Positions 33,942 to 42,341 of a DNA stretch of 64,000 nt are shown piece by piece. Made by a program: the position numbers and the translations under genes. Origin of the DNA: an uncultured Alphaproteobacteria bacterium (GTDB taxonomy: Bacteria > Pseudomonadota > Alphaproteobacteria > Rs-D84); assembly GCA_947175875.1 (NCBI GenBank), contig CAMWON010000001.1:1-64000 (forward strand), given 5' to 3'. The notes beneath the pieces were generated by a model. That model was not told where the DNA came from. It searched no databases and saw only the letters and a list, made by a program, of their open reading frames with translations. Each line of letters opens with the position of its first letter. Positions within the stretch are counted from its first letter, which is position 1.

Positions 33942-34162
33942 TTTTGGAGGCCTGGGTCGGAATGTTCGCATCGCGCATTGCGCGACCGTTGCTGAACGCA
34001 ACTTGCTCACCACTCGCACGATTTCACTGCGCGGCGGTTTATTATGCCGCTTGTGAAATTCGGCTCGTATGCGAACCGGCCCGGTTCGATATCATCACAA
34101 ATCACCAAAAACAAAACAGCCCCACAAGGGGGCGTTTTATTTTTGGAGGCCTGGGTCGGAAT
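33942..34162. mobile_element. Mini-element bounded by copies of the tRNA-Cys 3' end
   Basis: A 22-nt direct repeat (33942-33963 and 34141-34162), the second copy being the 3' end of tRNA-Cys, brackets about 180 nt. The interior has an outer stem GTTCGCAT (33964-33971) with ATGCGAAC (34069-34076). It encloses three hairpins: CGCGC/GCGCG (33972-33984), GTTGC/GCAAC (33988-34002) and ATTTCAC/GTGAAAT (34021-34059, with an inner GCGGC/GCCGC stem). A perfect inverted repeat, CGAACCGG-C-CCGGTTCG, lies at 34072-34088, and GCCCC/GGGGGC plus Ts ends it near 34118-34143. No protein gene is seen. It could be an excision scar, a tRNA-targeting mini-island or a structured RNA. Confidence 0.45.
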
Positions 34163-34217
34163 CGAACCGGCATACAAGGATTTGCAGTCCTCTGCATAAC
34201 CACTCTGCCACCAGGCC
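34144..34217 (-). tRNA. trnC: tRNA-Cys (GCA)
   Basis: A 74-nt cloverleaf on the minus strand with CCA encoded. Acceptor GGCCTGG pairs with CCAGGCC, the discriminator is U, as for Cys, and the anticodon loop CTGCAAA has anticodon GCA. Its 3' end is duplicated at 33942-33963. Confidence 0.95.
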
Positions 34218-34316
34218 ACGTGCCACAATACTAGGCAAAAAATAATTCTAATTCAACATAAAATTTCGTGATTTTTTCATTTTATGATATAATACCCCCG
34301 GAAGAGAGTAGATTAC

Positions 34317-35657
34317 ATGAAAAAAATAGCTTTATTGGCATGCATAATGCCTTTTTCGGCGTGGGCTGCAAACGATTGTTTGAACCGCCAGACGGTGCCG
34401 GACGGCCCGTTGTCATTGCAAGAGGTAATAGAATTGGGACTGTGTCGCAATCCCCAGACTACATCCGCATATTTGGCGGCCGAATCCGCCCGATTTGCAA
34501 AAAACGCCGGGTACGCGAACTATTTGCCCAGCGTTAACGCCGGGGCCAGTGCCGGTATCGATTACCGCAACAAGGAATGGGGCGACTGGAATTACGGCGC
34601 GTCGTTGTCGGCGTCATATCTGATATTTGATTTTGGCAAGCGTTTGGCCGACTTGAATGCGTTGGCGGCGACGTGGCGCGCAACCGGTTTTGATTACGAC
34701 GAAAGCGTTCAGAATTATGTCTATGGCGTAATCGGCGCATATTACGCGCTGTTGAACGCGGACGCGGACGTGACGTCGGCGGAAAAACTGCGCGAGGTGG
34801 CGCAGTCCGCGCGCGACATGGCGCAAAAGAAGTACAAGGCGGGCTCGGTCGCCAAGGCCGACGTGTTAAAGGCGGACACAACCCTGGCCAGTCGTGACGT
34901 CGCGCTGGAGCGTGCGAAAAACAACCGCGAGATTGCAAAGGGCACCCTGCTCTCGAAATTGTCTTTCCCGGCGGACCAGAACATAGAGATTATGGACATG
35001 CCGTCCAATTTTGGGCGCAGCACTGAAAATAAGAGCGTTGACGAGTTAATAGAGGCCGCGCGCAAGTCCCGCCCGGATTTGCTGCGTGCGACCGCGAACA
35101 AGGACGCCGCATGGCATCGCCGCAACAGTGCGTTCTTGAAAAATCTGCCGAGTATTTCGGCCACAGGCTCTATTGGCTGGAACGACACGGAATGGAATTC
35201 GTTCGCCAACGACAGCTACAAGGTGACGGGCAGCGTCGGTATCCGCGCATCCATGCCGATATTTGCTGGCTTTGCCAATTATTACGGCGTCCGCAGTGCC
35301 GAGGCGAACTATGACCGCGCAAAAGAATCGGAACGCGCCGCCGCGGACAACGCTATTTTGGACATATTTACGGCGTATCAGAACTATAAAACCGCGCAAA
35401 AGGTATTAACACAGACTGAAACGCTGTTGAAATCCGCAACCGAAAGCGAAAAGGTAACCGCCGGCATGTACAAAGTGGGGCGTGCGACCATGCTGGACTG
35501 GCAGACGGCGCAGTCCGAACTGGTTGATGCGCAAAAGCAGCACAATGCGGCCAAATACGACCTGTTCACGTCGCGTGCGTCGGTTGCGCTGGCCATCGGT
35601 GATATAAAGGCCGAACTGGATAAAGAGAGGGAGAAAAACAATGAAGAACAAAATTAA
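34317..35657 (+). CDS. tolC: TolC-family outer membrane efflux protein
   Basis: 446 residues. The signal peptide is MKKIALLACIMPFSAWA. The body shows the repeated TolC pattern: helical stretches rich in A/Q/N (VAQSARDMAQKKYKAGSVAKADVLKA in one half, LLKSATESEKVTAGMYKVGRATMLDWQTAQSELVDAQ in the other) with the typical K-x-G-x-x-[ST]-x-x-D/L-x-W turn. A -10 TATAAT lies at 34288-34293. It is the first gene of a four-gene tripartite efflux operon, each gene overlapping or abutting the next. Confidence 0.93.
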   Translation: MKKIALLACIMPFSAWAANDCLNRQTVPDGPLSLQEVIELGLCRNPQTTSAYLAAESARFAKNAGYANYLPSVNAGASAGIDYRNKEWGDWNYGASLSASYLIFDFGKRLADLNALAATWRATGFDYDESVQNYVYGVIGAYYALLNADADVTSAEKLREVAQSARDMAQKKYKAGSVAKADVLKADTTLASRDVALERAKNNREIAKGTLLSKLSFPADQNIEIMDMPSNFGRSTENKSVDELIEAARKSRPDLLRATANKDAAWHRRNSAFLKNLPSISATGSIGWNDTEWNSFANDSYKVTGSVGIRASMPIFAGFANYYGVRSAEANYDRAKESERAAADNAILDIFTAYQNYKTAQKVLTQTETLLKSATESEKVTAGMYKVGRATMLDWQTAQSELVDAQKQHNAAKYDLFTSRASVALAIGDIKAELDKEREKNNEEQN

Positions 35658-36816
35658 ATCGGTTTTCAAATGGATTTGGCGTAAAAAATGGTGGTTTTTG
35701 ATTTTAGCCGTTTTAATTGTTGTCCCGATGCTGATATTCGGCGGCGGCAAATCCAAAAAATCCGAATACGTGACATTGCAAATCGGGCGCGGTAACCTGC
35801 GCCAGGTTGTGTCGGCCACCGGTGAAATTCAGCCGGTAAACACGGTCAGTGTCGGCTCCCAGGTGTCGGGAACGATTGACGCGCTGTACGTCGATTATAA
35901 TTCCAAGGTAAAAAAAGGCGACCTGTTGTTGACGATAGAGCCGTCGGTCCTGCAGGCGTCCGTGGACGAGGCCAAGGCCGCCCTTATCTCGGCCGAGTCC
36001 CAGCGCAACTATGCCAAAAACGAATATACGCGCAACAAGACGCTGTATAACGACGGATATATCGCCCGTGCGGAAATGGAACAGTCCCAGACCGCGTACG
36101 AACAGGCCGAGCAGTCCGTCGCCCGTATGCAGTCGCAATATGACCGCGCGGTGACGAATTTGGGCTATGCCACGATTACGTCCCCGGTTGACGGGACCGT
36201 TATCTCGCGCAAGGTTGACAAGGGCCAGACGGTCGCGGCATCTTTCCAGACACCGGATTTATTTGAAATAGCCGAAGATTTGACGCGCATGCAGATTGAA
36301 ACGTCCGTGTCCGAGGCCGATATTGGCGTCATCAAGGAAGGCCAGTCGGTGACGTTTACCGTCGATGCGTATCCGACCCAGACGTTCGATGGCGTCGTGC
36401 GCCAGATTCGCCTGTCGCCGACAACGACGTCAAACGTTGTCGTTTATACGGTTGTAATCGACGTTGACAACACGGATTTGCGTTTGATGCCGGGAATGAC
36501 CGCGTTTGTGACGATTATCGTTTCTGAAAAGAACGACGTATGGAAAGTGCAAAACGCCGCCCTGCTTGTCCGTTCATTCGACGGAATTGTCGAGAATGCG
36601 GGCGATGCGACGCCGAAAACCCATCTGGCGATAAAGCGTGGCGAGGAAATTAACCTGGTTCCGTATGAAAAGGGTCTGGTAACCGCGACGGAAACGGAAA
36701 TCATATCCGACGGCATTGTAGAGGGCGACCGTATCGTCGTCGGCAAGGTCGGCCAGACATCGACCAACACGTCCGCCAACAAGCAGCAGCGTCGCGGTCC
36801 CGGCGGCCCAATGTAA
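35641..36816 (+). CDS. macA: Periplasmic adaptor subunit of a MacAB-type exporter
   Basis: 391 residues. N-terminal cytoplasmic basic patch and membrane helix (WWFLILAVLIVVPMLIFGG), then the HlyD/MacA layout: VVSATGEIQPVNTVSVGSQVSGTI (lipoyl half), a coiled-coil hairpin (~85-155), IVSRKVDKG-like second half, beta-barrel and membrane-proximal domain. The C-terminus is Gln/Arg/Gly/Pro-rich. It starts inside the tolC end (17-nt overlap). It connects the inner-membrane MacB to TolC. Confidence 0.93.
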   Translation: MKNKIKSVFKWIWRKKWWFLILAVLIVVPMLIFGGGKSKKSEYVTLQIGRGNLRQVVSATGEIQPVNTVSVGSQVSGTIDALYVDYNSKVKKGDLLLTIEPSVLQASVDEAKAALISAESQRNYAKNEYTRNKTLYNDGYIARAEMEQSQTAYEQAEQSVARMQSQYDRAVTNLGYATITSPVDGTVISRKVDKGQTVAASFQTPDLFEIAEDLTRMQIETSVSEADIGVIKEGQSVTFTVDAYPTQTFDGVVRQIRLSPTTTSNVVVYTVVIDVDNTDLRLMPGMTAFVTIIVSEKNDVWKVQNAALLVRSFDGIVENAGDATPKTHLAIKRGEEINLVPYEKGLVTATETEIISDGIVEGDRIVVGKVGQTSTNTSANKQQRRGPGGPM

Positions 36817-36827
36817 TGGGGGGGCTC

Positions 36828-37595
36828 ATGAAAAAGGCACAGACGGCCAAAAAGCCGGAGACGATAATATCGCTCAAAGATATAACGAAAAAGTTCCCAT
36901 TGGAGATGGGGGGCGAGCAGCAGGTTCTGTTCGACATAACATTTGACGTTCATGCCGGCGAATTTGTGGCGATTATGGGTCCGTCGGGCAGTGGAAAATC
37001 CACATGCATGAACATAGTCGGTGCGCTGGACACGCCGTCGGGCGGCACGTATGAATTATACGGGCGGAATATTACCGGCCTGTCGCCGGACGAACTGGCC
37101 GTGATTCGAAACGAATATATAGGCTTTGTTTTTCAGCAGTTTAATCTGTTGTCAAAGCGCACGGTGCTGGACAACGTGATGCTGCCGCTGATGTATCGCG
37201 GTCTGCCTATGTCCGAACGCGTACAGCGTGCGCGCGAAATGCTGCGCCGCGTGGGGCTGGAAAAATTCGAAGGCTATCTGCCGACGCAGTTGTCGGGCGG
37301 TATGAAACAGCGTGTGGCGATTGCGCGGGCCTTGGCGGGCGACCCGAAACTGATTCTGGCGGACGAACCGACCGGCGCGCTGGACAGCAAAATGGGTAAT
37401 GAAATTTTAAAGTTCTTAAAAGAACTGAACCAGACCCAGGGTATCACGATTGTAATGATAACCCACGAGTTTGAAATTGCGCGTTATGCAAACCGCCTTA
37501 TCCATATTTACGACGGCCATATAACGTATGACGGACCGGTCCCCAAGAATGAATCCGTATTGATAAAATCTGAATCCAAAGGACGCAAGAAATGA
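36828..37595 (+). CDS. macB: ATP-binding subunit of MacB-type ABC exporter
   Basis: 255 residues from the ATG at 36828, preceded by a run of G that serves as ribosome binding site; an in-frame ATG at 36816 is the alternative. Walker A GPSGSGKST, Q-loop VFQQFNLLS, signature LSGGMKQRVAIARAL, Walker B LILADEPTGALD and the switch MITHE are all intact. The ATPase is separate from its permease, whereas E. coli MacB is a fusion. It overlaps the permease gene by 4 nt. Confidence 0.95.
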   Translation: MKKAQTAKKPETIISLKDITKKFPLEMGGEQQVLFDITFDVHAGEFVAIMGPSGSGKSTCMNIVGALDTPSGGTYELYGRNITGLSPDELAVIRNEYIGFVFQQFNLLSKRTVLDNVMLPLMYRGLPMSERVQRAREMLRRVGLEKFEGYLPTQLSGGMKQRVAIARALAGDPKLILADEPTGALDSKMGNEILKFLKELNQTQGITIVMITHEFEIARYANRLIHIYDGHITYDGPVPKNESVLIKSESKGRKK

Positions 37596-38809
37596 CCTTT
37601 AACGATATTTTCAAGGAATCCTGGCTGTCGGTGTCCGGGAACAAAATGCGCTCGTTTTTGACGGTTCTGGGTATTGTTATCGGTGTTATGGCGGTGGTTA
37701 TAATGGTTGCCGTCGGCGAAACGGTCGAGCGCCAGATTACGGACCAGTTTTCGGCATTGGGCACCAATACGATTATGATTCGTGCCGGCGCTGCCCAAAC
37801 GGGCGGTGTCCGCACCGGAAACCGCCAGACTTTAACGATTGACGACGCGGAATTTATCGGCCGCCTGCCCGACGTTATGGCGGTAACGCCGGTGCAGAAC
37901 AGCGCGGCGCAGCTGGTTTACGGAAACAAAAACTGGGCCTCGTCACTGGTCGGCGCGTACCCCGATTATACGACTGTTCAAAACATTGAAATGGAAAAAG
38001 GCACGTTCTTTGACCAGACGGCGGTCCGCAATGCGTCCACATACGCGGTAATCGGCCCCACAACGGCCAAAGAATTGGAAATGCCTGATGACCCCGTGGG
38101 CCAGGTAATTCGCGTCCAGAACACGCCTTTTGTCATTATCGGCGTTACCAAGGCCAAGGGTGATTCGGCCATGGGTTCCCAGGACGATATGCTGATTATA
38201 CCGATTACAACATTGAAAAAGCGCGTCCAGGGCAGCCGCTTTCCCAACGCGGTCAGCATGATTGCCCTGAAACTGTACCCTGATGCGGACAACAACGTTG
38301 TCACAAATCAGATAACCGCCCTGCTGCGCGACCGTCATAAATTAAAGGACGACGCGGCCGACGACTTTCAAATCATGGACATGAAACAGGTAATGGAGAC
38401 GATGAGCACCGTTACCGGCTACATGAAAATGCTGTTGATTGCGATTGCGGCGGTGTCGTTGCTGGTGGGCTCCATCGGCATTATGAACATGATGCTGGTG
38501 TCCGTTGCGGAACGTACGCGCGAAATCGGCGTGCGCAAGGCCATCGGCGCGCGCGAGCGTCAGATAATCATTCAGTTCCTCTCCGAATCTATATTCATAT
38601 CATTTATCGGCTCTATGGCGGGATTGTTGCTGGGGGTCGGCCTGTCCCAGGGTGTCGGGCGCTTTATATTGGGCTATAACGTGCCGTTTTCGGCATGGCC
38701 GGTACTGTTGTCGGTATCCGTTGCGGTAATTGTGGGACTGGCGTCCGGTGTTATGCCGGCGTTAAAGGCGGCAAAATTAAACCCGATTGACAGTCTGCGC
38801 TATGAATAA
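37592..38809 (+). CDS. MacB-type ABC exporter permease
   Basis: A 405-residue FtsX/MacB-like permease with four predicted membrane helices: one near the N-terminus (SFLTVLGIVIGVMAVVIMVAVG) and three in the last 150 residues. A large periplasmic domain lies between (QTGGVRTGNRQTLTIDDAEFI). Conserved MacB motifs include ERTREIGVRKAIGAR and the end LKAAKLNPIDSLRYE. Together with the preceding genes it forms a TolC-dependent exporter. Substrates of such pumps include lipids, peptides and macrolides; none can be chosen here. Confidence 0.93.
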   Translation: MTFNDIFKESWLSVSGNKMRSFLTVLGIVIGVMAVVIMVAVGETVERQITDQFSALGTNTIMIRAGAAQTGGVRTGNRQTLTIDDAEFIGRLPDVMAVTPVQNSAAQLVYGNKNWASSLVGAYPDYTTVQNIEMEKGTFFDQTAVRNASTYAVIGPTTAKELEMPDDPVGQVIRVQNTPFVIIGVTKAKGDSAMGSQDDMLIIPITTLKKRVQGSRFPNAVSMIALKLYPDADNNVVTNQITALLRDRHKLKDDAADDFQIMDMKQVMETMSTVTGYMKMLLIAIAAVSLLVGSIGIMNMMLVSVAERTREIGVRKAIGARERQIIIQFLSESIFISFIGSMAGLLLGVGLSQGVGRFILGYNVPFSAWPVLLSVSVAVIVGLASGVMPALKAAKLNPIDSLRYE

Positions 38810-38815
38810 AATAAA

Positions 38816-38843
38816 TTGACACAATATATTTTTGTGCTACTTT
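38816..38843 (+). promoter_or_regulatory. Promoter candidate for the radical SAM gene
   Basis: Consensus TTGACA (38816-38821), 16-nt spacer, TACTTT (38838-38843). A ribosome binding site AAGGTGG follows before the ATG at 38862. Confidence 0.45.
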
Positions 38844-38861
38844 TTGTAAAAAAGGTGGCAC

Positions 38862-39842
38862 ATGAATTTTATACCGATAAGCATTATCCATAAATACCTA
38901 AACTGGCGCGACCGCCATTTCCCCGTGGGGAACATACTGCGTCATACGCAGTATGTGTTGATATTTAAAACAACAAATTATTGTGATTTGCAGTGTCCGC
39001 ACTGCTGTGAATGTTCGGGGCCGAATAATCCGCGAACCTTTATTCCGGCCAATATAGTTTGCAGTTATTTGGACCAGGCTCGTACCGACCCGTCCTTTTC
39101 AAATGATGTTGTGCTTACAGGCGGGGAAATTATGTCGGCGTATCGCTTTGTATCGGACGATTACGTGCCGACATTGTTAAATCACAGTCTGGATTTGGGC
39201 ATCGATACCGATATAAAGACCAATGCCGCATGGGTTCGCGGTGAACTTGCTCCCAGAATTTTAGCTGATTTAAATAATATTTCGGTCAAATATAAACCAT
39301 ATGCGCTGCATATGTCACTGTCGTTGGACCGATATCATAAAGACGCGCTGGAAAATAACGCGCGGCTTATAGCCGGTATGGCGGACCGTCCGATTTCCGT
39401 CAATATCAGCGGTTTTAAAAATCACGTCGATATGTTTCCGGCATTGATTGAGTGCATAAAATCCAAAAACATATCGGCGGAAGAAGTATGGATTGGCAAT
39501 CCTGAAAACATGCAGTCCGCGGTTCTTGTCGGCGGCAAGTTGTTATTGACGCAGTCAAAGGCCACACTGTTTAACGGCGGTCGTGCGCAGAATATGGATT
39601 GGGCAATGGAAACGAAATTTCCACAATTTAAATTTATATGTAAAAGCGGGGTCTTGATTGCGTTTGACAGTGCGGGTCGCGTGACATTGGGCGAAAATTC
39701 AGGCCGCAAGATTTCAACAAAATGGCGTACCGCACGGGGGCCAAAGTCGCTGATGCACACCCGTGCGGATTTGATCAAGGCCGCATGGCACGAGGAAACA
39801 CGTGCCCGCCTGCTGGAGGGCTGGCGCTTTAACCAGCGATAA
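38862..39842 (+). CDS. Radical SAM protein of unknown reaction
   Basis: 326 residues. The cluster motif appears as CDLQCPHC (CxxxCxxC) near residue 42, directly followed by a further CECSG, so five cysteines lie within 13 residues. A GGE-like motif follows as LTGGEIM near residue 85. The C-terminal half lacks an obvious SPASM cysteine set but keeps isolated cysteines. It is transcribed alone from its own promoter and converges with infC at a shared terminator. The reaction is unknown: peptide modification or nucleotide metabolism are both possible. Confidence 0.8.
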   Translation: MNFIPISIIHKYLNWRDRHFPVGNILRHTQYVLIFKTTNYCDLQCPHCCECSGPNNPRTFIPANIVCSYLDQARTDPSFSNDVVLTGGEIMSAYRFVSDDYVPTLLNHSLDLGIDTDIKTNAAWVRGELAPRILADLNNISVKYKPYALHMSLSLDRYHKDALENNARLIAGMADRPISVNISGFKNHVDMFPALIECIKSKNISAEEVWIGNPENMQSAVLVGGKLLLTQSKATLFNGGRAQNMDWAMETKFPQFKFICKSGVLIAFDSAGRVTLGENSGRKISTKWRTARGPKSLMHTRADLIKAAWHEETRARLLEGWRFNQR

Positions 39843-39868
39843 AAAAACGCCCAAATGGGCGTTTTTTA
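39841..39868. terminator. Bidirectional terminator between radical SAM gene and infC
   Basis: AACGCCC-AAAT-GGGCGTT hairpin with A-run on one side and T-run on the other. Confidence 0.88.
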
Positions 39869-40420
39869 TTTTGCTTTTACCGGTGCGACGATAATTGATT
39901 TTGTGCGTTCGTCCGGTTTTGACTTGCTTTCCAGCGTACCGCGCTCGCCAATCAGTTCCATGATTCGCGCAAACAGTTCCGGTACAGCGTCCTTGCCGCG
40001 CGCCAGCACTTTTTTCGAGCCGCGCGTCATAACCGCAATCTTTACCTTGTTTCCGCCGTCCAGGAATTCGAAAACCTTTTTCATTTTGATGTTCAAATCG
40101 TTTTCTTCAATAAAAGGCTTTACCCATACTTCCTTCATTTCAACCGTTTTCTGGTTCTTGCGTGCCTCGTTCGCGCGCTTTTTCTGGTCGTATTTGAATT
40201 TGCCGTAATCCATGATTTTTACAATCGGCGGGGTACCCGCGGCATTGATTTCAACCAGGTCCAATCCGGCGTCGCCCGCCATGGCCAGTGCCTGGGCCGT
40301 CGGCATAATGCCAAGGTTTTGGCCTGTTTCACTGATTACCTGAACTGATTTTGCAAAAATCCGATTATTCATACGCGGGCCCATGTCGCGGCGCGTGTCA
40401 CGGTTAAATGGTGGTCTAAT
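39866..40420 (-). CDS. infC: Translation initiation factor IF-3, ATT start codon
   Basis: 184 residues when started at the ATT at 40420. That start is chosen because AAAGGAG sits at the proper distance upstream, the reading continues in frame (R-P-P-F-N-R-D-T-R-R-D-M), and infC uses ATT in many bacteria. The internal ATG at 40384 would cut off the conserved N-terminal residues and lacks a binding site. The N-domain (NNRIFAKSVQVI) and C-domain (KKVKIAVMTRG) are both complete. The rare start allows IF-3 to repress its own translation, as shown in E. coli. Confidence 0.88.
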   Translation of the reverse strand: MRPPFNRDTRRDMGPRMNNRIFAKSVQVISETGQNLGIMPTAQALAMAGDAGLDLVEINAAGTPPIVKIMDYGKFKYDQKKRANEARKNQKTVEMKEVWVKPFIEENDLNIKMKKVFEFLDGGNKVKIAVMTRGSKKVLARGKDAVPELFARIMELIGERGTLESKSKPDERTKSIIVAPVKAK

Positions 40421-40463
40421 GGTATGCTCCTTTTATTGATACGTTTGAAATTATTATTTATTT

Positions 40464-41267
40464 TTAGGCGTTTTTCAACATATTTTGAACGGCCTGTAAC
40501 GCGTTCCATGCGTCGCGCTTTGCCGCCGGTTTCAACAGCAGGTAATTCGGATGAAATATCGGCATAACCGTGCGTCCCGCGATTTCCGTGGCGACGCCGT
40601 GGTTCTTGGCCAAATCCACATGCGCGATTTCCGTCGCGGCCAGTGTTCCCATCGTGATAATGACGCGCGGCGCCAATAAATTAACCATGTTGTCGACAAA
40701 CGGCCGGCACAAGTCCAATTCGCCCCGCGACGGCGCGCGGCCGCCCGGCGTGCGCCAGAACAGCACGGGCATAATGGACACGTTTTCACGCGACATTCCG
40801 ATTGCACCAATCATTTTGTCCAGCAGTTCCCCCGCCCCACCGGTCAGGATTTTGCCCGCCATATCATCGTCCGCGCCCGGAATATCGGTTATAATCAGCA
40901 GTCCGTTCGGATTTGTCGCCACATGCGGCAAAACAGTGTTGTGGGCCGTCGCGCGCAGCGGATGGTTGAATTCCGATATCATGCGCAGCATTGCATCCGT
41001 ATCGGTCGGGCGCGCGGCGGCGGCCGCGGCCGTTTCAACGGATATCGGTGCGATACGCGGCACGACAACGGGCCCCGATGAATAGACGGGCGTGCGTGCG
41101 CTGTCGGGAATCTGAATGTCATCGGCGGCGGTTTTGGGCGCGGCCGGTGCGTTTTTTGCCGCCTCTCGCTCTGCGGCGGCCAATGCCGCGGCCGTCGCCG
41201 TGGGCAATTCGGTAATTTCCCACTGAACCCCGGCCAGACTTAAATCACGCAGCGCATCGTTGTACAT
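40464..41267 (-). CDS. Uracil-DNA glycosylase superfamily protein (family 4-like) lacking the Fe-S cysteines
   Basis: 267 residues. The first ~90 are Ala/Pro/Thr-rich and poorly conserved. The catalytic domain shows LIITDIPGADDD, then IMPVLFWRTPGGRAPS, and the HPNYLL motif near the end (MPIFHPNYLLLKPAAKRDAW), as in family 4. Family-4 enzymes normally carry four cysteines for a 4Fe-4S cluster; here only the one in LDLCRPF is evident. It may therefore be cluster-free, as family-4-like variants in some alphaproteobacteria are. Uracil removal activity is likely but untested. Confidence 0.7.
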   Translation of the reverse strand: MYNDALRDLSLAGVQWEITELPTATAAALAAAEREAAKNAPAAPKTAADDIQIPDSARTPVYSSGPVVVPRIAPISVETAAAAAARPTDTDAMLRMISEFNHPLRATAHNTVLPHVATNPNGLLIITDIPGADDDMAGKILTGGAGELLDKMIGAIGMSRENVSIMPVLFWRTPGGRAPSRGELDLCRPFVDNMVNLLAPRVIITMGTLAATEIAHVDLAKNHGVATEIAGRTVMPIFHPNYLLLKPAAKRDAWNALQAVQNMLKNA

Positions 41268-41342
41268 GTGTTTTTCCTTGATTTTTCGAACGTTTTATTA
41301 TAGACTAAACCACGAGCAACAGAAACTCAAGGGAGTATTTTC

Positions 41343-41762
41343 ATGAAAATTAAAAACTTTGCTATGCTGGCGGGCGTTGCAGGCTTGTTGGCTGCTTGCG
41401 GTGGTTCTTCCAAAATCACAGAACCGGCCGATTTGAATGACCAGCGCGTATTCTTCGCGTTCAATTCCTCGGAAATCTCCGAAGATGCGAAAAACAACCT
41501 GCTGGGCCAGGCTCTGTACATGAAGAATCACGAAGATGTTAAGATTCAGATTGCCGGTAACTGCGACGAACGTGGTTCCACAGACTACAACTTGGCTTTG
41601 GGCGCACGTCGTGCCAACGCGGCCAAGGAAGTCATCGTAAAAGACGGTATTGACGCAAAACGTATTTCCACGATTTCCTATGGTAAAGAACGTCCGTTGG
41701 TTCAGGGCAGCGGCGAATCCGTATGGAAATGGAACCGTAATGCAACAACAACTGTTAAATAA
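41343..41762 (+). CDS. pal: Peptidoglycan-associated lipoprotein Pal
   Basis: 139 residues. The lipoprotein signal ends in the lipobox LLAAC (Cys 19). The OmpA-like domain shows VFFAFNSSEIS and the peptidoglycan-binding block AGNCDERGSTDYNLALGARRA, with the diaminopimelate-binding Asp and Arg present. The tolB and tolA-QR genes are not next to it. Pal anchors the outer membrane to the wall. It is unusually GC-poor for its surroundings but has normal codon phasing. Confidence 0.95.
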   Translation: MKIKNFAMLAGVAGLLAACGGSSKITEPADLNDQRVFFAFNSSEISEDAKNNLLGQALYMKNHEDVKIQIAGNCDERGSTDYNLALGARRANAAKEVIVKDGIDAKRISTISYGKERPLVQGSGESVWKWNRNATTTVK

Positions 41763-41793
41763 TAACAGTCTGTTGAGTTATAGTGATTGTTTG

Positions 41794-41822
41794 AAAACAC
41801 CGGCAATTGCCGGTGTTTTTTT
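41794..41822. terminator. Terminator between pal and the XRE gene
   Basis: ACACCGGCAATTGCCGGTGT hairpin with runs of A and T; it reaches the stop codon of the converging XRE gene. Confidence 0.88.
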
Positions 41823-42087
41823 AGTTATTATTCAGCTTTTCAAACAAGCCCCGCCGCCATCGGTACAGGCGCTCCAGCCTGTGTACATGTATCATCTTAA
41901 AGCCCATCAGAACAATCCGTTCCAGCACATCCTGTGAAATCTTTAATGTGCCGCGCTCGTATGCATATAATTCGGCTGGCGTTATCCGCAACAGTATGGC
42001 CATATCATCCTGATGCAGGTGACATACGTTTCTGGCGTGCCGCATTGCCGCACCAATGCGGCCGGCCGTTTCATCTATTCTTTTCAT
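41821..42087 (-). CDS. XRE-type helix-turn-helix regulator, behind leader copy 3
   Basis: 88 residues. An XRE/Cro-like helix-turn-helix occupies ~15-60 (ARNVCHLHQDDMAILLRITPAELYAYERGTLKIS, with the usual Q-x-D-[ML]-A and Y-E-R-G). The C-terminus is basic and short, so no ligand domain is seen. The start is supported by GGAGG 7 nt upstream. The gene follows the terminator of leader copy 3, so its expression probably depends on readthrough. Binding targets are unknown. Confidence 0.8.
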   Translation of the reverse strand: MKRIDETAGRIGAAMRHARNVCHLHQDDMAILLRITPAELYAYERGTLKISQDVLERIVLMGFKMIHVHRLERLYRWRRGLFEKLNNN

Positions 42088-42113
42088 TTTTTTCCTCCAT
42101 TGGTTTTTAAATT

Positions 42114-42260
42114 AAAAACACCGCCGTGATGAAGGGCGGTTGGAGGTTAGTAACTACCAAAGTAATAGTCCCACTTATTCAAATATATCGCAGGCCTCCA
42201 ACCATATTGGAGTTTTCACTTTGAGAGGTTACTACACCTCACACCGGTAATCATCCGGTG
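42114..42260 (-). promoter_or_regulatory. Structured leader RNA, copy 3 (riboswitch-like attenuator)
   Basis: Reads leftwards into the XRE gene (plus-strand positions). H1: 42242-42247 with 42255-42260. H2: 42225-42228 with 42237-42240; the pseudoknot strand 42228-42234 (GTTACTA) pairs with 42148-42154 (TAGTAAC). Long-range helix: 42218-42223 with 42158-42163. H5: 42170-42174 with 42190-42194. P1: 42195-42203 with 42138-42146. Alternative H4: 42196-42201 with 42207-42212. The terminator 42120-42125 with 42135-42140 (T-run 42114-42118) shares bases with P1. The promoter -10 is TATAAT at 42269-42274 (extended, TG upstream). Confidence 0.7.
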
Positions 42261-42303
42261 CATTGGGAATTATAACAGAAAAACCACGAAAAGCAAATCA
42301 AAT

Positions 42304-42332
42304 AAAAAAGACCGGCATTTGCCGGCCTTTTT
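42304..42332. terminator. Terminator behind parB
   Basis: GACCGGC-ATTT-GCCGGCC hairpin with A- and T-runs, between the parB end and the leader-3 promoter. Confidence 0.8.
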
Positions 42333-42341
42333 GTATGTTTT

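Noticed and set aside
33944..34234. 96-aa plus-strand frame across the mini-element and tRNA-Cys
   Set aside because: It runs through the tRNA and hairpins; no binding site or family motif.
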